Source of the DNA: Yponomeuta sedellus
Taxonomy: Eukaryota; Arthropoda; Insecta; Lepidoptera; Yponomeutidae
Assembly (NCBI GenBank): GCA_934045075.1
Contig: OW203727.1
Location: 12,315,501 to 12,379,500, forward strand
Length of the DNA stretch: 64,000 bases
Reading direction: 5' to 3'
Shown here one piece after another: positions 33,640 through 45,248 of the stretch; position 1 is the stretch's first letter, and every line of letters starts with the position of its first letter. The position numbers and the translations under genes were made by a program. The notes under the pieces are model-generated. The model ran no database searches, was not told the DNA's origin, and saw nothing but the letters and a program-made list of their open reading frames with translations.

Positions 33640-33945
33640 ACACGGGTAAATAATACATCCTTTATGGGGCATTTTATACGTTTTTTTATAATAAGCTAGC
33701 AAGAAACGCAATAAAAAATGTGTAGCACTTATTGTGCCAGGTATATTAAAATTATTTAAATGACAAAGATGTCTGGAATTAAAGTCATTTCAATTCATTA
33801 GTACTGGGTTTTATTGAAAAGACTGAAAAGATCAGTTTTTTTTGTACATTTTTTCACCAAACTTATATAGAAATTGATACCTAGTTTTACTTGTAACGTT
33901 CAATGAGTTAATTTTATTAAAATACGTCGATTTGATTTGATTACG
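33640..33945 (+). mobile_element. CR1-like LINE 3' end fragment, degraded
   Basis: AATACATCCTTTATGGGGCATT, the GTAGCACTTATTGTGCC block and the ACTTGTAACGTTCAATGAG block follow the order of the 3' end at 21086-21760. The tail is GATTTGATTTGATT, again a pentanucleotide-like repeat instead of poly-A. Confidence 0.7.
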
Positions 33946-33949
33946 ATTT

Positions 33950-35080
33950 AAAAAGACATAAAATTATTATAAACTTTATCGCTAAGAGAATCGTTCGACA
34001 TTTTGATCACCCATACACATTTTATGTAGATTCTCACTTATTTGATAATGAATGCTTTTGAAGTACTCGTATTATCTAATCTTAAGATACAAAAAATATA
34101 CATTTATTTAATCTAATGCTTTTGGTAGGTCCTAACCAGATTAATTACTAACTGAGCCCCTCGGGATTACCCGCCGTTTATCGATTTCCCTATGGGAGTA
34201 CGATATTTTTCCGCAGTAAAACGTAGCTTTAATTCAGGGTGTTAAGTTCGCTTAGAGTAATTCTTATGATTGGAACCCCTAGTCCAGGCATGGCTAACAG
34301 TTGTGGGAGTACGTGCCAATTTTTACTATATATAGATATACATATACATTTTGTCGTAAAAAAATGCCAGAATTAGGAGCTTTATCAGACACCTAACTGC
34401 GATTGGATTTTGGATTTTCATTGATACTGCAACTTTTGACCAAGCACTACAATTTACACTTTTACCTACTTGCAATTAATCTTCATTTAACTGTTTTATT
34501 TTGTGTGTCGTTGTCCGTCTCTACAGTTTTTTAAATAGACGCAAAAGCCCGTCTTAACATATTGAAAGTAACAAAATTTTGACAAATTCACATTAAGTCC
34601 GCAATTATTGGCGCGCTAAATTATTACGTCGCCTGTCATCAATGGCACACGAAACTCGTTCGGCATTGGATTGCCATCACTGCCCTAGGCGATTGAGGTC
34701 AAGTGAAAGATGGTCCCGTACCGGGCTAATAGAACAATGCACAAAGAGACAAGGGAACGTCACTTTTGAAAGGAATCGCGAAAGAAGGTCCCCGCTGCGA
34801 CCCCTTTATCCCCTTATCCGTGTGTTTTCTTTCTTTTGGTCATTTTCTTAGACCGACTTTGCGGGCTTTGAAAAGTTAAGATGGCAGTTCATTTTGAACT
34901 TTATTATTTTTTGTGCCCCCAAGTTGTTTCAAGCGTTATGGGGCGTATCGAGTAAGTCTACCGCTTTTGCTGATGGCTTGGCGCCGTATCCTTTTATTCT
35001 GTCAGTGCAAAGTAACTGCTTAATAAGTGGGCATCGTCCTAAATATAAAACTACGAAAAAAATATTAATTACAATACATA
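33950..35080. other. No recognisable gene
   Basis: AT-rich with a more balanced patch near 34640-34830. No domain appears in the 69-86 codon frames there. Confidence 0.4.
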
Positions 35081-35084
35081 CATA

Positions 35085-35215
35085 CACAACCTCACGCCTG
35101 TATCCCAGAGGCGTAGGCAGAGACCAGGGACTGCCACTTGCCACGATCGTGTAAGATCACCTTCTCTTCATCAACGTTCATAAGTCGTTGCATGCACTCA
35201 TGCCGGTTCCGGTTA
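35085..35215 (-). mobile_element. LINE family D 3' fragment
   Basis: The reverse complement shows CGACTTATGAACGTTGATGA, the GATCGTGGCAAGTGGCAGTC block and CTCTGGGATACAGGCGTGAG, as in the other four D fragments. Confidence 0.65.
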
Positions 35216-35839
35216 CTAATTATAATTTAATCATAATTCAATTATTAACCAAACAAAATCACATTTCATTCGCATTAACAATGAGCTGTCATGAAACAAT
35301 AACTCTAGTCAAATAAAAAATCGTGCACCGTACAATATCCAATAAATTTTCATAAAATATTAACAGTGGTTACAAATGATACTTCATCAGTTAACTTATT
35401 TCAGTTTAAATTAATAATATTGTATAATATTCTTAAAGTTTTATTGTATTTTTGTGAATAAGTGTGTGTTTTGACCTTGCTTTTACACGTGAATAAATAC
35501 TTTCAAATATGGTTATGTTTAAGTAAAAATACCAAGATTTTGACATCTGGATATTCCGTAAAAAAACTACTTTCGGTATCGTAGACTCCATTATTCGTTT
35601 TTTTTCTCCTCCAAAATAAATCATAGCACCCCGAATCAAAATATCAGGGCAAATTTACATCTCAAAATTATCTAGTTCCTCCAAAAATTTATATAAAAAT
35701 AGGACTTATTTTTTTAGTACAATGCCAATGACCCAATATCGCCGACTACAAAATAAAATATTTTTTGCTTACGGAACTGAGTATCTTTGCAATAATACGC
35801 CATTATGTTTTTTTGCCAGTCTAGCGGTCAACATGCTTG

Positions 35840-35936
35840 ATTGCCAAAATAGATATCGTCAGTTCAATTCCCACTTGTGGCCGCAGTACTTGACTCGTAC
35901 AAATGGCCTCAGTCGGGATGTATTTACACGTTTTTA
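35840..35936 (+). mobile_element. SINE family C fragment
   Basis: The GTCAGTTCAATTCCCACTTG (B-box-like) and CGTACAAATGGCCTCAGTCG blocks match the middle of family C. It abuts repeat G on the right. Confidence 0.55.
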
Positions 35937-36451
35937 GGGTTCCGTACCTCAAAAGGAAAAAACGGAACCCTTATAGGATCACTTTGTTGTCCGTCTGTCC
36001 GTCCGTCCGTCCGTCTGTCAAGACCCTTTTTCTCAGGAACGCGTGGAGGTATGAAGCTGAAATTTATATCAATTACTCAGGTCTACTGTCCCTTGAAGCT
36101 GTGAAAAAATCAAACTTCTAAGCCAACGCAATCAAAAGATACAGCCGTTTATGCCGCAAATTTTCGACACTTGCAAAGGAATCAAAACCTACAGGGTGCT
36201 TCCCGTGAACTCAGAATCTTGAAATTTGGTACGAGGCAACGTCTTATAGCATAAATAAAGGAAAAATTACGAAAACCATAAATTTTATCACATAATATAT
36301 TTTTTTTAATAATTTTAAACTTACTACCCATTTCCTCATAAACGCGTAGAGGTATTAAATTGAAATTCATACCAAATACTCAGGTCTATAATACAGGTTT
36401 GTACGGAACCCTCGGTGCGCGAGTCTGACTCGCACTTGGCCGGTTTTTTAT
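35937..36451 (+). repeat. Dispersed repeat G with GGAACCCT ends
   Basis: It starts AGGGTTCCGTACCTCAAAAGG and ends GTACGGAACCCTCGGTGCGC followed by GAGTCTGACTCGCACTTGG. The two ends carry inverted GGTTCCGTAC/GTACGGAACC motifs. It includes a GTCC microsatellite (35990-36020). A second copy ends at 57336 with the same ACTCGCACTTG signature, and a fragment lies near 24885-24985. This is a widespread lepidopteran repeat type in my experience; its class is not assigned. Confidence 0.65.
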
Positions 36452-36454
36452 CTT

Positions 36455-37180
36455 CTTGCTTAGTAACCACATAACAGGGTATCCTTATTAAGTATCAGGA
36501 CAATTGACTATGTTGTGTGGAAGTTATTATTATTTCTTTATTAAAGCCTCTTCACTCCCAGTATGAAATTTTCTATATCTAGCTATTAACAGTCTCATTA
36601 CTTTGTTGCCTATCTTTGATAATTCTGTGTTTTGTAAATTAAATTCTGATGTAAATAAACATTTAAAAAATCCTTCAATCGCAATTAAAATTAAATTATT
36701 AATTCACTTGGAGGTTCCGAATCAATAACATCTTTATGGTATTGTTTATGTTCTTGTCTTTAACTTTATAATAACAATTTATATCATCTGACGGTTAATT
36801 AGCAGGAATTGCCGTAGCCTAAAGTTGCTTTATGATAAAATCTATATAAAAGGCTTCTTTAAAAGGCGTATTTTATATCTCTTTGCTATCTTATGATAGC
36901 ACAGCTCATATTGCTATAAGATTAAAAAGATATGACAGAGTTCCTTGAAGCGCTCGGTAGGCGTTCCGTGAAATCCCAAACCTCATAACTGCGAATATAA
37001 TTATGTTACATAATAAATACGAGTGTTTACCTTCAGGCGTACAACTGCCGTGTTTCATACAAAATACGACGGTATCTTGCATTGAACATGGCAATTATCT
37101 AGCTACTTGGAAGGTATTCTTACTAATTTTCCTAATAGTACGTATTTCCATGTTTGTGATGTCCTTTCCTCGATCGTATT
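36455..37180. other. No recognisable gene
   Basis: AT-rich. A short ACAGGGTATCC piece near 36475 recalls the end of family C. Otherwise empty. Confidence 0.4.
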
Positions 37181-37184
37181 GTAT

Positions 37185-37465
37185 GGAAGTATTTTTTTAT
37201 GTAACCTATAAACGTCCCACTGCAGGGCACAGGCGTTATCTCTGAGAGAGAGTACGGGCTTAATTACTGCGCGTGCCCACCGTGGATTGGTAATTTCAAG
37301 CGCTGAGGTTTCCTCACGATGTTTTCCTCCACAGTTAGCGAGTGGTATTGCTACCTGAACTTCAGAAACATACATAACATAAAAAATAAGGACATTGGGT
37401 ACAAGCCTGCACTGGGAATCGAACCTGGGTCTCTCGTTATTATTTATCTAATTGCACTATGTCAC
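37185..37465 (-). mobile_element. tRNA-derived SINE (family F), full-length-like copy
   Basis: On the minus strand: tRNA-like head (B-box GGTTCGATTCCC), the body with GAGGAAAACATCGTGAGGAA and CTCAGCGCTTGAAATTACC, then a 3' end CCTGTGCCCTGCAGTGGGAC followed by TTTATAGG. The CTGCAGTGGGAC...TATAGG end resembles RTE LINE tails. It lies 150 bp upstream of the LRR gene's first coding exon, possibly in the preceding intron. Confidence 0.7.
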
Positions 37466-37616
37466 GATTAATAAGACCTGTCGGGTACCCATTGTTCGGA
37501 ACAAGTTACCTTTTGGCATTGCCTATGTTAACTCAATTAATAAAAGCCCCGACTCTGTTTCTGGAAATACGTGAACCAATATAAAATGTTTTAATATTTT
37601 TGTTTTTCTGTTATAG

Positions 37617-37684
37617 AGCGACGCGGAACAAACAACATACGGGTGAACGAATGCACAATGTTATTGACATGACGTCGATTCAAT
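37617..37684 (+). other. 5' UTR portion of the first coding exon, LRR gene
   Basis: A T-rich tract ends in a good acceptor (TTTTTCTGTTATAG, AG at 37615-37616), followed by 68 nt before the chosen start codon. Upstream ATGs near 37650 and 37669 are out of frame and overlap the start, a possible brake on translation. The acceptor implies at least one upstream non-coding exon. Confidence 0.6.
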
Positions 37685-40600
37685 ATGGAAGTCTTCACTC
37701 AACTATGGAACATCAGATGCATAGTATATGCGATACTGATCGTTACTCTTATTCCGATACTTCAAGGCGAAGAACAGTCACAATGTCCGAGTTTGGCTGA
37801 AAATCCAATATGCCCCTGTTATAATTTCAAAGAAGGTAACTAGAACATTCCTCGACGAAAATGTTTGTGCGGAATTCATATTACGCATTTAAGCGGTCGT
37901 TTAATAAAATATTTTATTTCAGGTTTATTTCTGGAATGTCCCAGCGCCACGCCAGTCGCTGTGAAAAATATTCTGTCGAAGATAAGAGGAACCATCCAGT
38001 CGCTATCAATTTATGATCTAGAGAGCTCAACGAAGGAATTGAACGCAGATATTTTTCCATCGAAAATAAAAATAGTTGGATTGCAAATATCGCAGTCGGG
38101 TATTAGCAGTATCGGGCAGAACGCTTTGACTCCTCTCAGGGACTCTCTGGAATCCCTAAGTGTGGTGTCAAGCAAATTAAACAAGATTCCTCATGAATCC
38201 TTGCTGGAATTGCACCGCCTTGAGGCATTGGACCTGCAGCTCAACGATATTGAAGTCATTCCGGCTAACACTTTTAGAAACTTAAAGCTAAAAAAACTTA
38301 ATTTGAAAGGCAACAAAATAGCAAATATATCGGAAAATGCATTTTATAACTTAGAAGATCATTTACTCGATCTTGACTTAACAGAAAATGTTGTAAGTGA
38401 TTTTCCACTGAAACCTGTATGTAAACTAAAGAAGATTGTGAATCTGCGTTTCGCGTGGAATAGAATAAGCTCAATACAATTTATTGCAGAAACCGTATCA
38501 TCAACTTTGTCATCTCTAGATTTGAGTTCGAACTTTTTTACGAAAATCAATGAAGACTGTTTTCGTTCAATGCCAAAGATAAAAACTTTAATATTATTTA
38601 ACAACTTAATTCAAGACATTAGTGAACAAGGTTTTTATTCTTTAGAGTTGTTGGAATCTCTCGATTTAAGTCGAAACAAGATTATTACATTATCCAAGAA
38701 TATCTTTCAAAGTAACGGTAACATTAGAACAATAGACCTTAGCCATAACCACCTACATCATGTTAAAGGTGTGTTTTCTAACCTGCATCACATTTCAGAA
38801 ATATTTTTATCAGAAAATAATATTCTTGAGATTACTAACGAGGACTTTAAGAACTCCGAAAGCTTGACTGTCCTTAATTTAGAGCATAATGCTATAAGAA
38901 GATTAGATGAAAATTGTTTTTCTGCTTTAAGGAATTTAACGCAACTGCACATGGGAACAAATTTCTTCAAAAAACTTCCACGAAATGTTTTTAAAAATAA
39001 TGGTAGACTAGTAACATTAAGCTTAGATAATAATGAAATTAACGAATTAGATGAATTAATATTTGAAAACCTAGTCACGCTAAGAGAGATTCGGCTACAG
39101 AATAACAAGTTAAATCATATAAAACGTAATGTGTTTACACCTTTACCTGGACTTTTAGAGTTGCACTTGCAGAACAATGTAATCGAAAATATAGATTCTC
39201 ATGCATTCATAACGCTAAGGAACCTTCAGCACATAAACTTACAGGGTAATCGTTTGTCAACAGTGGGCGATGTGTTTCCAAATAGAAACTCGTCATTGGT
39301 CTCGATACAACTTGGTGTAAATAACCTATCTTTACTAAAGAATAGCTCGCTAAGGGGGCAAAGTAATGTGCAAATAATGTGGCTAAGCCAAAATAATCTA
39401 AATAGTTTGACTTGCAATTTGTTCAACGATTTGTTAAGTATTCAAAGGCTGTACGTGAAAAATAATAATATTGTACAAATCGAAAATAAGGCATTCATGC
39501 AACTGAGAAAACTTAAATATCTAGATTTAAGTAACAACAGACTTGTAAAGGTAACTAATGAAACTTTTTACAATCTTGTGACTTTAGAGGACCTAAATTT
39601 GCAGTCCAATAGTATCAACTCCATCGATAAGAATACATTCAACTATTTACAAAAATTGAAGATTCTTGACCTGTCCTATAATGAAATTATTTCATTACAT
39701 TTCGATATTTCGAATCTTCCAATTAAACAACTCCGTCTGAATAAAAATTCTATTTCCACAATAGAAATCGGAGTTCTGAAAACGTTGCCCAATTTAAGTG
39801 AATTGGAAATGAACAACAATCTTCTAACTTGGAAAGACATTATTCAGGTAGAGATACCAGGACTTAAGTCACTAGTAATTTCGAGGAACAGTTTTATTCA
39901 GTTAGAAAATAAAACATTTTCTCATTTGCCATCATTACAAGTTCTCGCATTGGAATATTCAAACATATCCCAACTGCCACCCACCATCTTTATTAAGAAT
40001 CAAAACTTACTTCGGATAAACTTAGCCTTTAACAACCTGAAAGACTTGCATAAAGACGTATTTGCTTATACAACAATACTACAAGAGCTCAGTTTGCGAG
40101 GCAATAATTTCACTGAGTTCCCACACGTAGCATTATTCAACGTCACGTCATTGGAAGCTTTGGACCTGTGTCACAACCAGCTACACAATATTGACTTTTT
40201 CAAGTTTATTGGACTGCAAAACTTACGAACATTGTCAATGTGCAACAACCATATATCAGTATTGAACGGTTTTAGCTCACCGTCTCTGAAGAATCTTGTA
40301 AGCTTAAACCTAAGTCACAATTTGTTAACCGTTCTTCCACCAAACTTTTTTCAACACTCAGTGGGATTGAAGGAAATAGATTTGTCACACAACCTGTTCA
40401 AACACATTCCAAGCAACGGGTTATCTGAAGCCGTTTTGCCGGCACTCACATCACTAAACATGTCTTCGAATTCATTAGTTCAACTGCTACAAACATATCC
40501 AACAAAACAATTTCCCTTACTCGAGCAATTAATGGTGTCAAACACAAACTTGACTATTATCACGAGTAAGGACTTCGAAAACTTCCCATCCCTCAAGAAG

Positions 40601-42827
40601 TTGACATTGACAAGGAACTCCATAGTGAGGTTGTCACCTGGAGCGTTTTCAAAACTACATAACTTGGAATCACTGGACCTAAACGGAAACAAATTGGAGA
40701 ACATACCAAGAGAAAGACTACAAGGTTTATTCCATGTCCGTGTTTTAAATATCTCACAAAACACAATAAAGGAACTTGAAGAGTTTACGTCAGATCTAAG
40801 GAGTTTAGTAAAACTAGATATTTCGTTTAACCACATCACAAGAATAGATAGTGGTATATTCAGAGGCCTTAAGAGTCTCTCAGAGCTGTATCTAAGCGGC
40901 AACTGGCTATCGACGATAGCCGGCGACGCATTCCACAATCTGAACAAAGTAACACACATTGACTTCAGTCGAAACTACTTTGACGTTATCCAGATGAAGT
41001 TGCTCATTAATTTTGAAACGCAATTAAAAACTATTTCCTTTGACGGTAAGTTGAATAAAAAATTTGTTTCTTTTCTGTGAGCTCTCACTTATTCCGCAAC
41101 TTTGGTAATTAAGCGCTGTAATCCTTTTCAGAGAACCCTTTGCAGTGCAACTGCGACTCCCAAGAAGTCTGGCAATGGATGCAAGACCATTTCAAGATTG
41201 TTCTGAAAGGCAGCCGTAATTTGCGTTGCGAACATCCTGAAGACCTTCACGGATACAGTTTCCTGGCTCTTACTGCTCATAAACTATGCGATACTCCACT
41301 GGTAATCAAGATAGCAATTCAAGACATTCAGACCTATTCTGTTGTAGTAACCTGGCAGAGTCGTAACCAAACCGGCTTGACTGGCTATCAAGTGGCTTAC
41401 TATGGAGAGTCGAACCCAATTACTGTGAGTAATATACTATCTTTATACACGGTGAAATGTAGGTGATTGGAAAGCCGCGGTAAAGTATATATTAATTAAA
41501 GATTCTAATTACTTTAAAGTATATATGCAATGTAAAACAAAAATTGAGTTGAGAAATCTTGTTGCAAACAACTAATATAGCCTCTCAGTGTATCAGAACA
41601 ACGACCCGCGGCGCGGATGCGCCGCTCTGGCTAGCTATGGTTCTCATAGATTTGAAATGGTGTCGAGATATTTTTGAAAAGTGGCTTCAAAATAAACAAA
41701 CTAGCATATTTAATAGCTATTGTTAAAGCACGTTACTTTTGCTATGGCTTTCAAACCACCCAAATTTCATGATGTATGCCAAATCTCAGGGTAAACATAA
41801 TCTAATGGTAAATAGTTTATAACAAAATTATAAGTATATCGGTGAAGTTACTAGGTATGCCGAGGACAGAAAGAAGTAGCTGTTTGATTTATTGACTAGG
41901 TACTAATTAGGTAAACTCTGTTTCAATTATTTCCCCGTGTATTCTAAAGTCAAAATTAGTTATGTTGTTTTCAAGCAGAGACATAACTTAATGCAAGCAG
42001 TGTAACACAAAAACGCTCACGGCAACCATTACAACAAACATTTGAATACAAAGGCTCTGCATCACTTCAATGGACCATAAAAAATATTTATGTTTCTCGC
42101 CCGTGGATATTCGGCTTTGCCTGTGAATGCGTTTAAATCTTCCCTTTTTAAACAATGCTTCATAGTCGCATTTTTTTATGCTAGAAGTGAAACTGAAATA
42201 GGTTTACATGCATAGATTACTCTCTGAATATTTTAGTGATCCTATTTCAATCGTTTGTTTTAGATCCGCGGTAAGTTGGTGAACGCGACAGACCGTGGCA
42301 CGCAGCTCGCCCACCTCACCCCCGGAGCCAAGTACACGATTTGCGTCATCGCAGTGGGCAACTTCGGGTCGCCGGGGACGGCAGCCGGCTCGGTTGCGCC
42401 GGATGCCAGGATAGCACTTTCGCCGCATAACTTCAGCGCCAATCTATATGGCGACGAGCTGATATTCAACCATCTGCGACCATTCATGGTCGACTCGATG
42501 ACTAGCAAGTGTACCACTGTGAACACTATTGAAATTTTTGGTGCACCATACGACAGTCCTTTCTCTAATACTTACATGGGTATTGCAGATATTCTCACTA
42601 GAAGACTGAGCTTGGTTGTGGGATGTTGCACGGTATTCATATTTTTTGTAGTTATATTAATAGGTTTGGGGTATATAAAGAACAAAAAACGTCCAGTAGT
42701 GATCAAAGCTGACGTCCCGGAAGCCCCGAAGTACATATCGTATGACAACTTCGCCCAATCCAGCCTCGACCCTTGCCAAGCAACCGAAATTGACTTAAAT
42801 ACAATATCCGACAAAACTAAACAATAA
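37685..42827 (+). CDS. Leucine-rich repeat transmembrane protein with FN3 domain (spliced)
   Basis: Coding exons are 37685-37835, 37923-41045, 41132-41424 and 42264-42827; all introns are GT-AG and junction phases agree, giving 1,376 residues. Residues 1-28 are a signal peptide (hydrophobic IVYAILIVTLIPIL). CPSLAENPICPC and the following cysteine form an N-terminal LRR cap. About 40 repeats of LxxLxLxxNxI type fill ~70-1085. NPLQCNCD at ~1093 begins the C-terminal cap. A fibronectin III domain follows (VVVTWQSRNQTGLTGYQVAYY ~1165; YTICVIAVGN). A membrane helix lies at ~1304-1326, then a 50-residue basic-start tail. The ATG at 37685 has A at -3 and G at +4. The family role is inferred to be cell-surface adhesion or recognition, as for chaoptin- and artichoke-type insect proteins. 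Chaoptin itself is GPI-anchored, so orthology is open. Two AATAAA sites (42823, 42828) overlap or follow the stop; another lies at 44188. Confidence 0.9.
41560..41680 (-). repeat. Dispersed repeat H, copy 3, inside LRR gene intron 3
   Basis: The reverse complement contains AATCTATGAGAACCATAGC and GGTCGTTGTTCTGATACACT, matching copies at 5880 and 25770. It explains much of the otherwise featureless 839-bp third intron (41425-42263). Confidence 0.6.
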
Positions 42828-44456
42828 AATAAATGAAGGAAGTAATTATATACGATACTGAAATGACTTAATTGCTCTCTTACAAAGCATTTAAGGTGTC
42901 TAAATATCTGAGTGAATTTGTATGATTCTTCCGACGTACCCTATTTCTCCTTTAAGTAGACTCTGAGTAGGGTCGTTCAATGCCCCAGACCTTTCATCCC
43001 TCCGTCTTTCAAAAGTTCTTTGAGAAGTTTGACAGACATGAATTATTACAACTCTCAGCTATCAATAACGAATGTGTGATAATCGAAAAAGTTTCTGTAA
43101 AGGAGAGACATTTGCTCATAAAATTATACGTTTACATGCATTACCGGGGCGAGTTCGCTTTTGTAACTTTCGTCGGAAAATTTTTTGAAAATCTCAAGGT
43201 ACAGTCGACAGCACACCCCTAGATTTTAGTTACAAATTCGCCCTTACTGCGTAGTGTGGTGCAGGTATGTTAAGATCCATGTGTTATAGACTGTACTAAG
43301 AAGGGAATGACGTCACACCGTCGTCAAATGTAGTTGAATGTTTGTATGTAAGAGGATCCCTAAATATATAGTGTTAAGGCAATATATAGATGTGTCTGGA
43401 GGCGGTGAGTCGGCACTGGCTGCCGCAACGTTTAATATTGTTCTGCGGGCGCCGAAGCAACTTTCCGCCTCGTCATCCGAGTAATTCCTCACCGCTAACA
43501 GCCTCTTGATCTCATCTCTCCGAAGAAAGATATCCTGAACAAGAACGACGGCCTTGACTTGAGCTCTCTACTTTCATGTTACATTTCTGACACTTATTTT
43601 AACGACACCCTTTATTGCTTTCCGAGGAATGCCATTGACAAATCGTTTTTCGTATAATATTTATGACGTTGTGTTTTAATCAAGTCTATTGTAAGTTAAT
43701 GTTGTATCAAATTATTTAAGTAAGCAATTGTTTTCCGCCTTCCCTGAAAAAGTTTTGATACTTAGCTGTACGAAATGGTTCGATTTCGATTTCGGAAAGG
43801 GTAGGATATCAGTGGAATAATAAGGTTCACAAAAACATGTCGATAAATTAAAAGACATTATGAGAACACGAATTGGGTACTGTTATAATATAATGTAACT
43901 ACTTTTTTGTTTTTATGTTACACTAGCCATTACATTACAGTGTATGTATGTTAGGAAGTCACATTACTGGATAAAATATACCTAAAAGGACCTACATAAT
44001 ATTTTAGAAAATGACTATTTGTAATACAGTAGAAGCATTGTATTTAAATTTAATAGGTAGGTTTATCAGTCCTGACGATGTAAATCTAAGCAAAAACACA
44101 GTACCAACTTTTGTCTTTATATACTTAACTAATTATATTTCTTTGAATAACATCGAAATCCGTTTGTAAATAACGATTGTAGAATTTAATAAAAAACCGT
44201 TTAAAAATTACAAGTATTTTCATTAAAACGCGGTGTTATTTTAAAGGTCAATTTGCATGAAAACCTGTCTTTTTAAACTGGTTTTCATTTATATAGGATG
44301 TGACCAAATTCCTCATCTTCCTGTAACGAGAAATTTCTAATTACCAATACAAACAACTTTTCCTATGGGGAGAACTTCAAAATCCCGAAAAATTTATATC
44401 TGATGTTTCTTGCACATTGATGTAATAGCGCGGCTTGACTTGAGAATGGAACTGTT
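42828..44456 (+). other. Probable 3' UTR and downstream DNA of the LRR gene
   Basis: No gene is visible. Poly-A signals AATAAA are at 42823-42833 and at 44188. If the latter is used, the 3' UTR would be ~1.37 kb. A block at 43200-43217 (ACAGTCGACAGCACACC) belongs to the repeat also seen near 24100 and 7435. Confidence 0.4.
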
Positions 44457-44500
44457 ACAATTTTTACGCGATTTGAACATTCAAAACGCGTAAAAATTGT
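44457..44500. repeat. Hairpin, 14-bp arms
   Basis: ACAATTTTTACGCG (44457-44470) pairs perfectly with CGCGTAAAAATTGT (44487-44500) across a 16-bp loop. It lies downstream of the LRR gene's distal poly-A signal. Confidence 0.9.
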
Positions 44501-44739
44501 GAACAGAACATTCTCTCCATATTAAAAAATGTACGTAATGGTGACAAGAGCCCCTTTTAAGAAATTAGGAGGGTTTATGTTATATGATCTCCTGGGCCGA
44601 TAGAAGTTATTACCATTGTCATGAACCCACCGCTGCCCAAAACTGGGTATAGGCCTCAATTTGGAATACTCAAAAGCGTTGATTTATGTTTAATTATTGC
44701 GCTCCGGCTTCACGAAAATGGCTTTCTTAAGATGATCTG

Positions 44740-45093
44740 GGTGGATGGGCGGCTCTCAAACAGCTTAGTAATGGGAAAGCTGCCGGTGAAGATGGAGTAG
44801 CCTCTGAGCTCCTCAAGGCTGGTGGTGAACCTGTTCTTGGGGAGTTGAGGAGGCTCTTCAACTCTGTAATAACCAATGGTACTACCCCGAGGGCGTGGAG
44901 CAGAGGTGTAGTGGCATTGTTTTTCAAGAAAGGAGACAAAACGCTCCTTAAAAACTATAGGCCGATCACGCTTCTGAGCCACGTCTACAAGCTGTTCTCG
45001 AGAGTCATCACGAATCGTCTAGCATCAAGATTTGACACCTTTCAGCCACCGGAACAGGCTGGGTTTCGTAAAGACTATAGCACCGTAGACCAC
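44740..45093 (+). CDS. RTE reverse transcriptase, N-terminal half of the remaining frame
   Basis: The frame opens at the 5' truncation point and reads KQLSNGKAAGEDGVASELLK, then AWSRGVVALFFKKGDKTLLK, NYRPITLLSHVYKLFSRVI and PEQAGFRKDYSTVDH: finger and early palm motifs of non-LTR reverse transcriptases. The apurinic-type endonuclease that precedes RT in RTE elements is missing. The frame is cut by the LTR insertion after STVDH and continues in phase at 49760. It has no start codon or promoter of its own, so it is a dead fragment. Resemblance to the RTE clade rests on the whole arrangement and the C-terminal part. Confidence 0.85.
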
Positions 45094-45218
45094 TGTTATT
45101 TCAGAGATTAACAGGAATAAATAAAAGATCGACTTCTTCAGACAAACTATCTATTCAGACTGACTTAAAGTGGGTAGCCCTTAGCAATCTCAGTCTACCC
45201 CATATCTTAATACTAACA
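45094..45218 (-). repeat. 3' LTR of the Ty3/gypsy element
   Basis: Runs TGTTATTTCAG ... ATACTAACA on the plus strand. No differences from the other LTR were seen when the two were compared base by base. Confidence 0.93.
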
Positions 45219-45248
45219 TCCCTCCACCAATATTTTAAAACAATAAAC

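Noticed and set aside
37600..37800. 66-codon frame at the start of the LRR gene
   Set aside because: The overlapping frame from 37685 gives a signal peptide and an LRR cap that splices in phase to the main exon; this one does not.
41013..41080. LRR protein ending at the stop 41078-41080 (no splicing)
   Set aside because: A strong GTAAGT donor at 41046 joins in phase to NPLQCNCD, the expected LRR C-terminal cap, so the unspliced end is unlikely.
42980..43222. 80-codon frame downstream of the LRR gene
   Set aside because: No recognisable domain, lies in the probable 3' UTR and ends in a repeat block.
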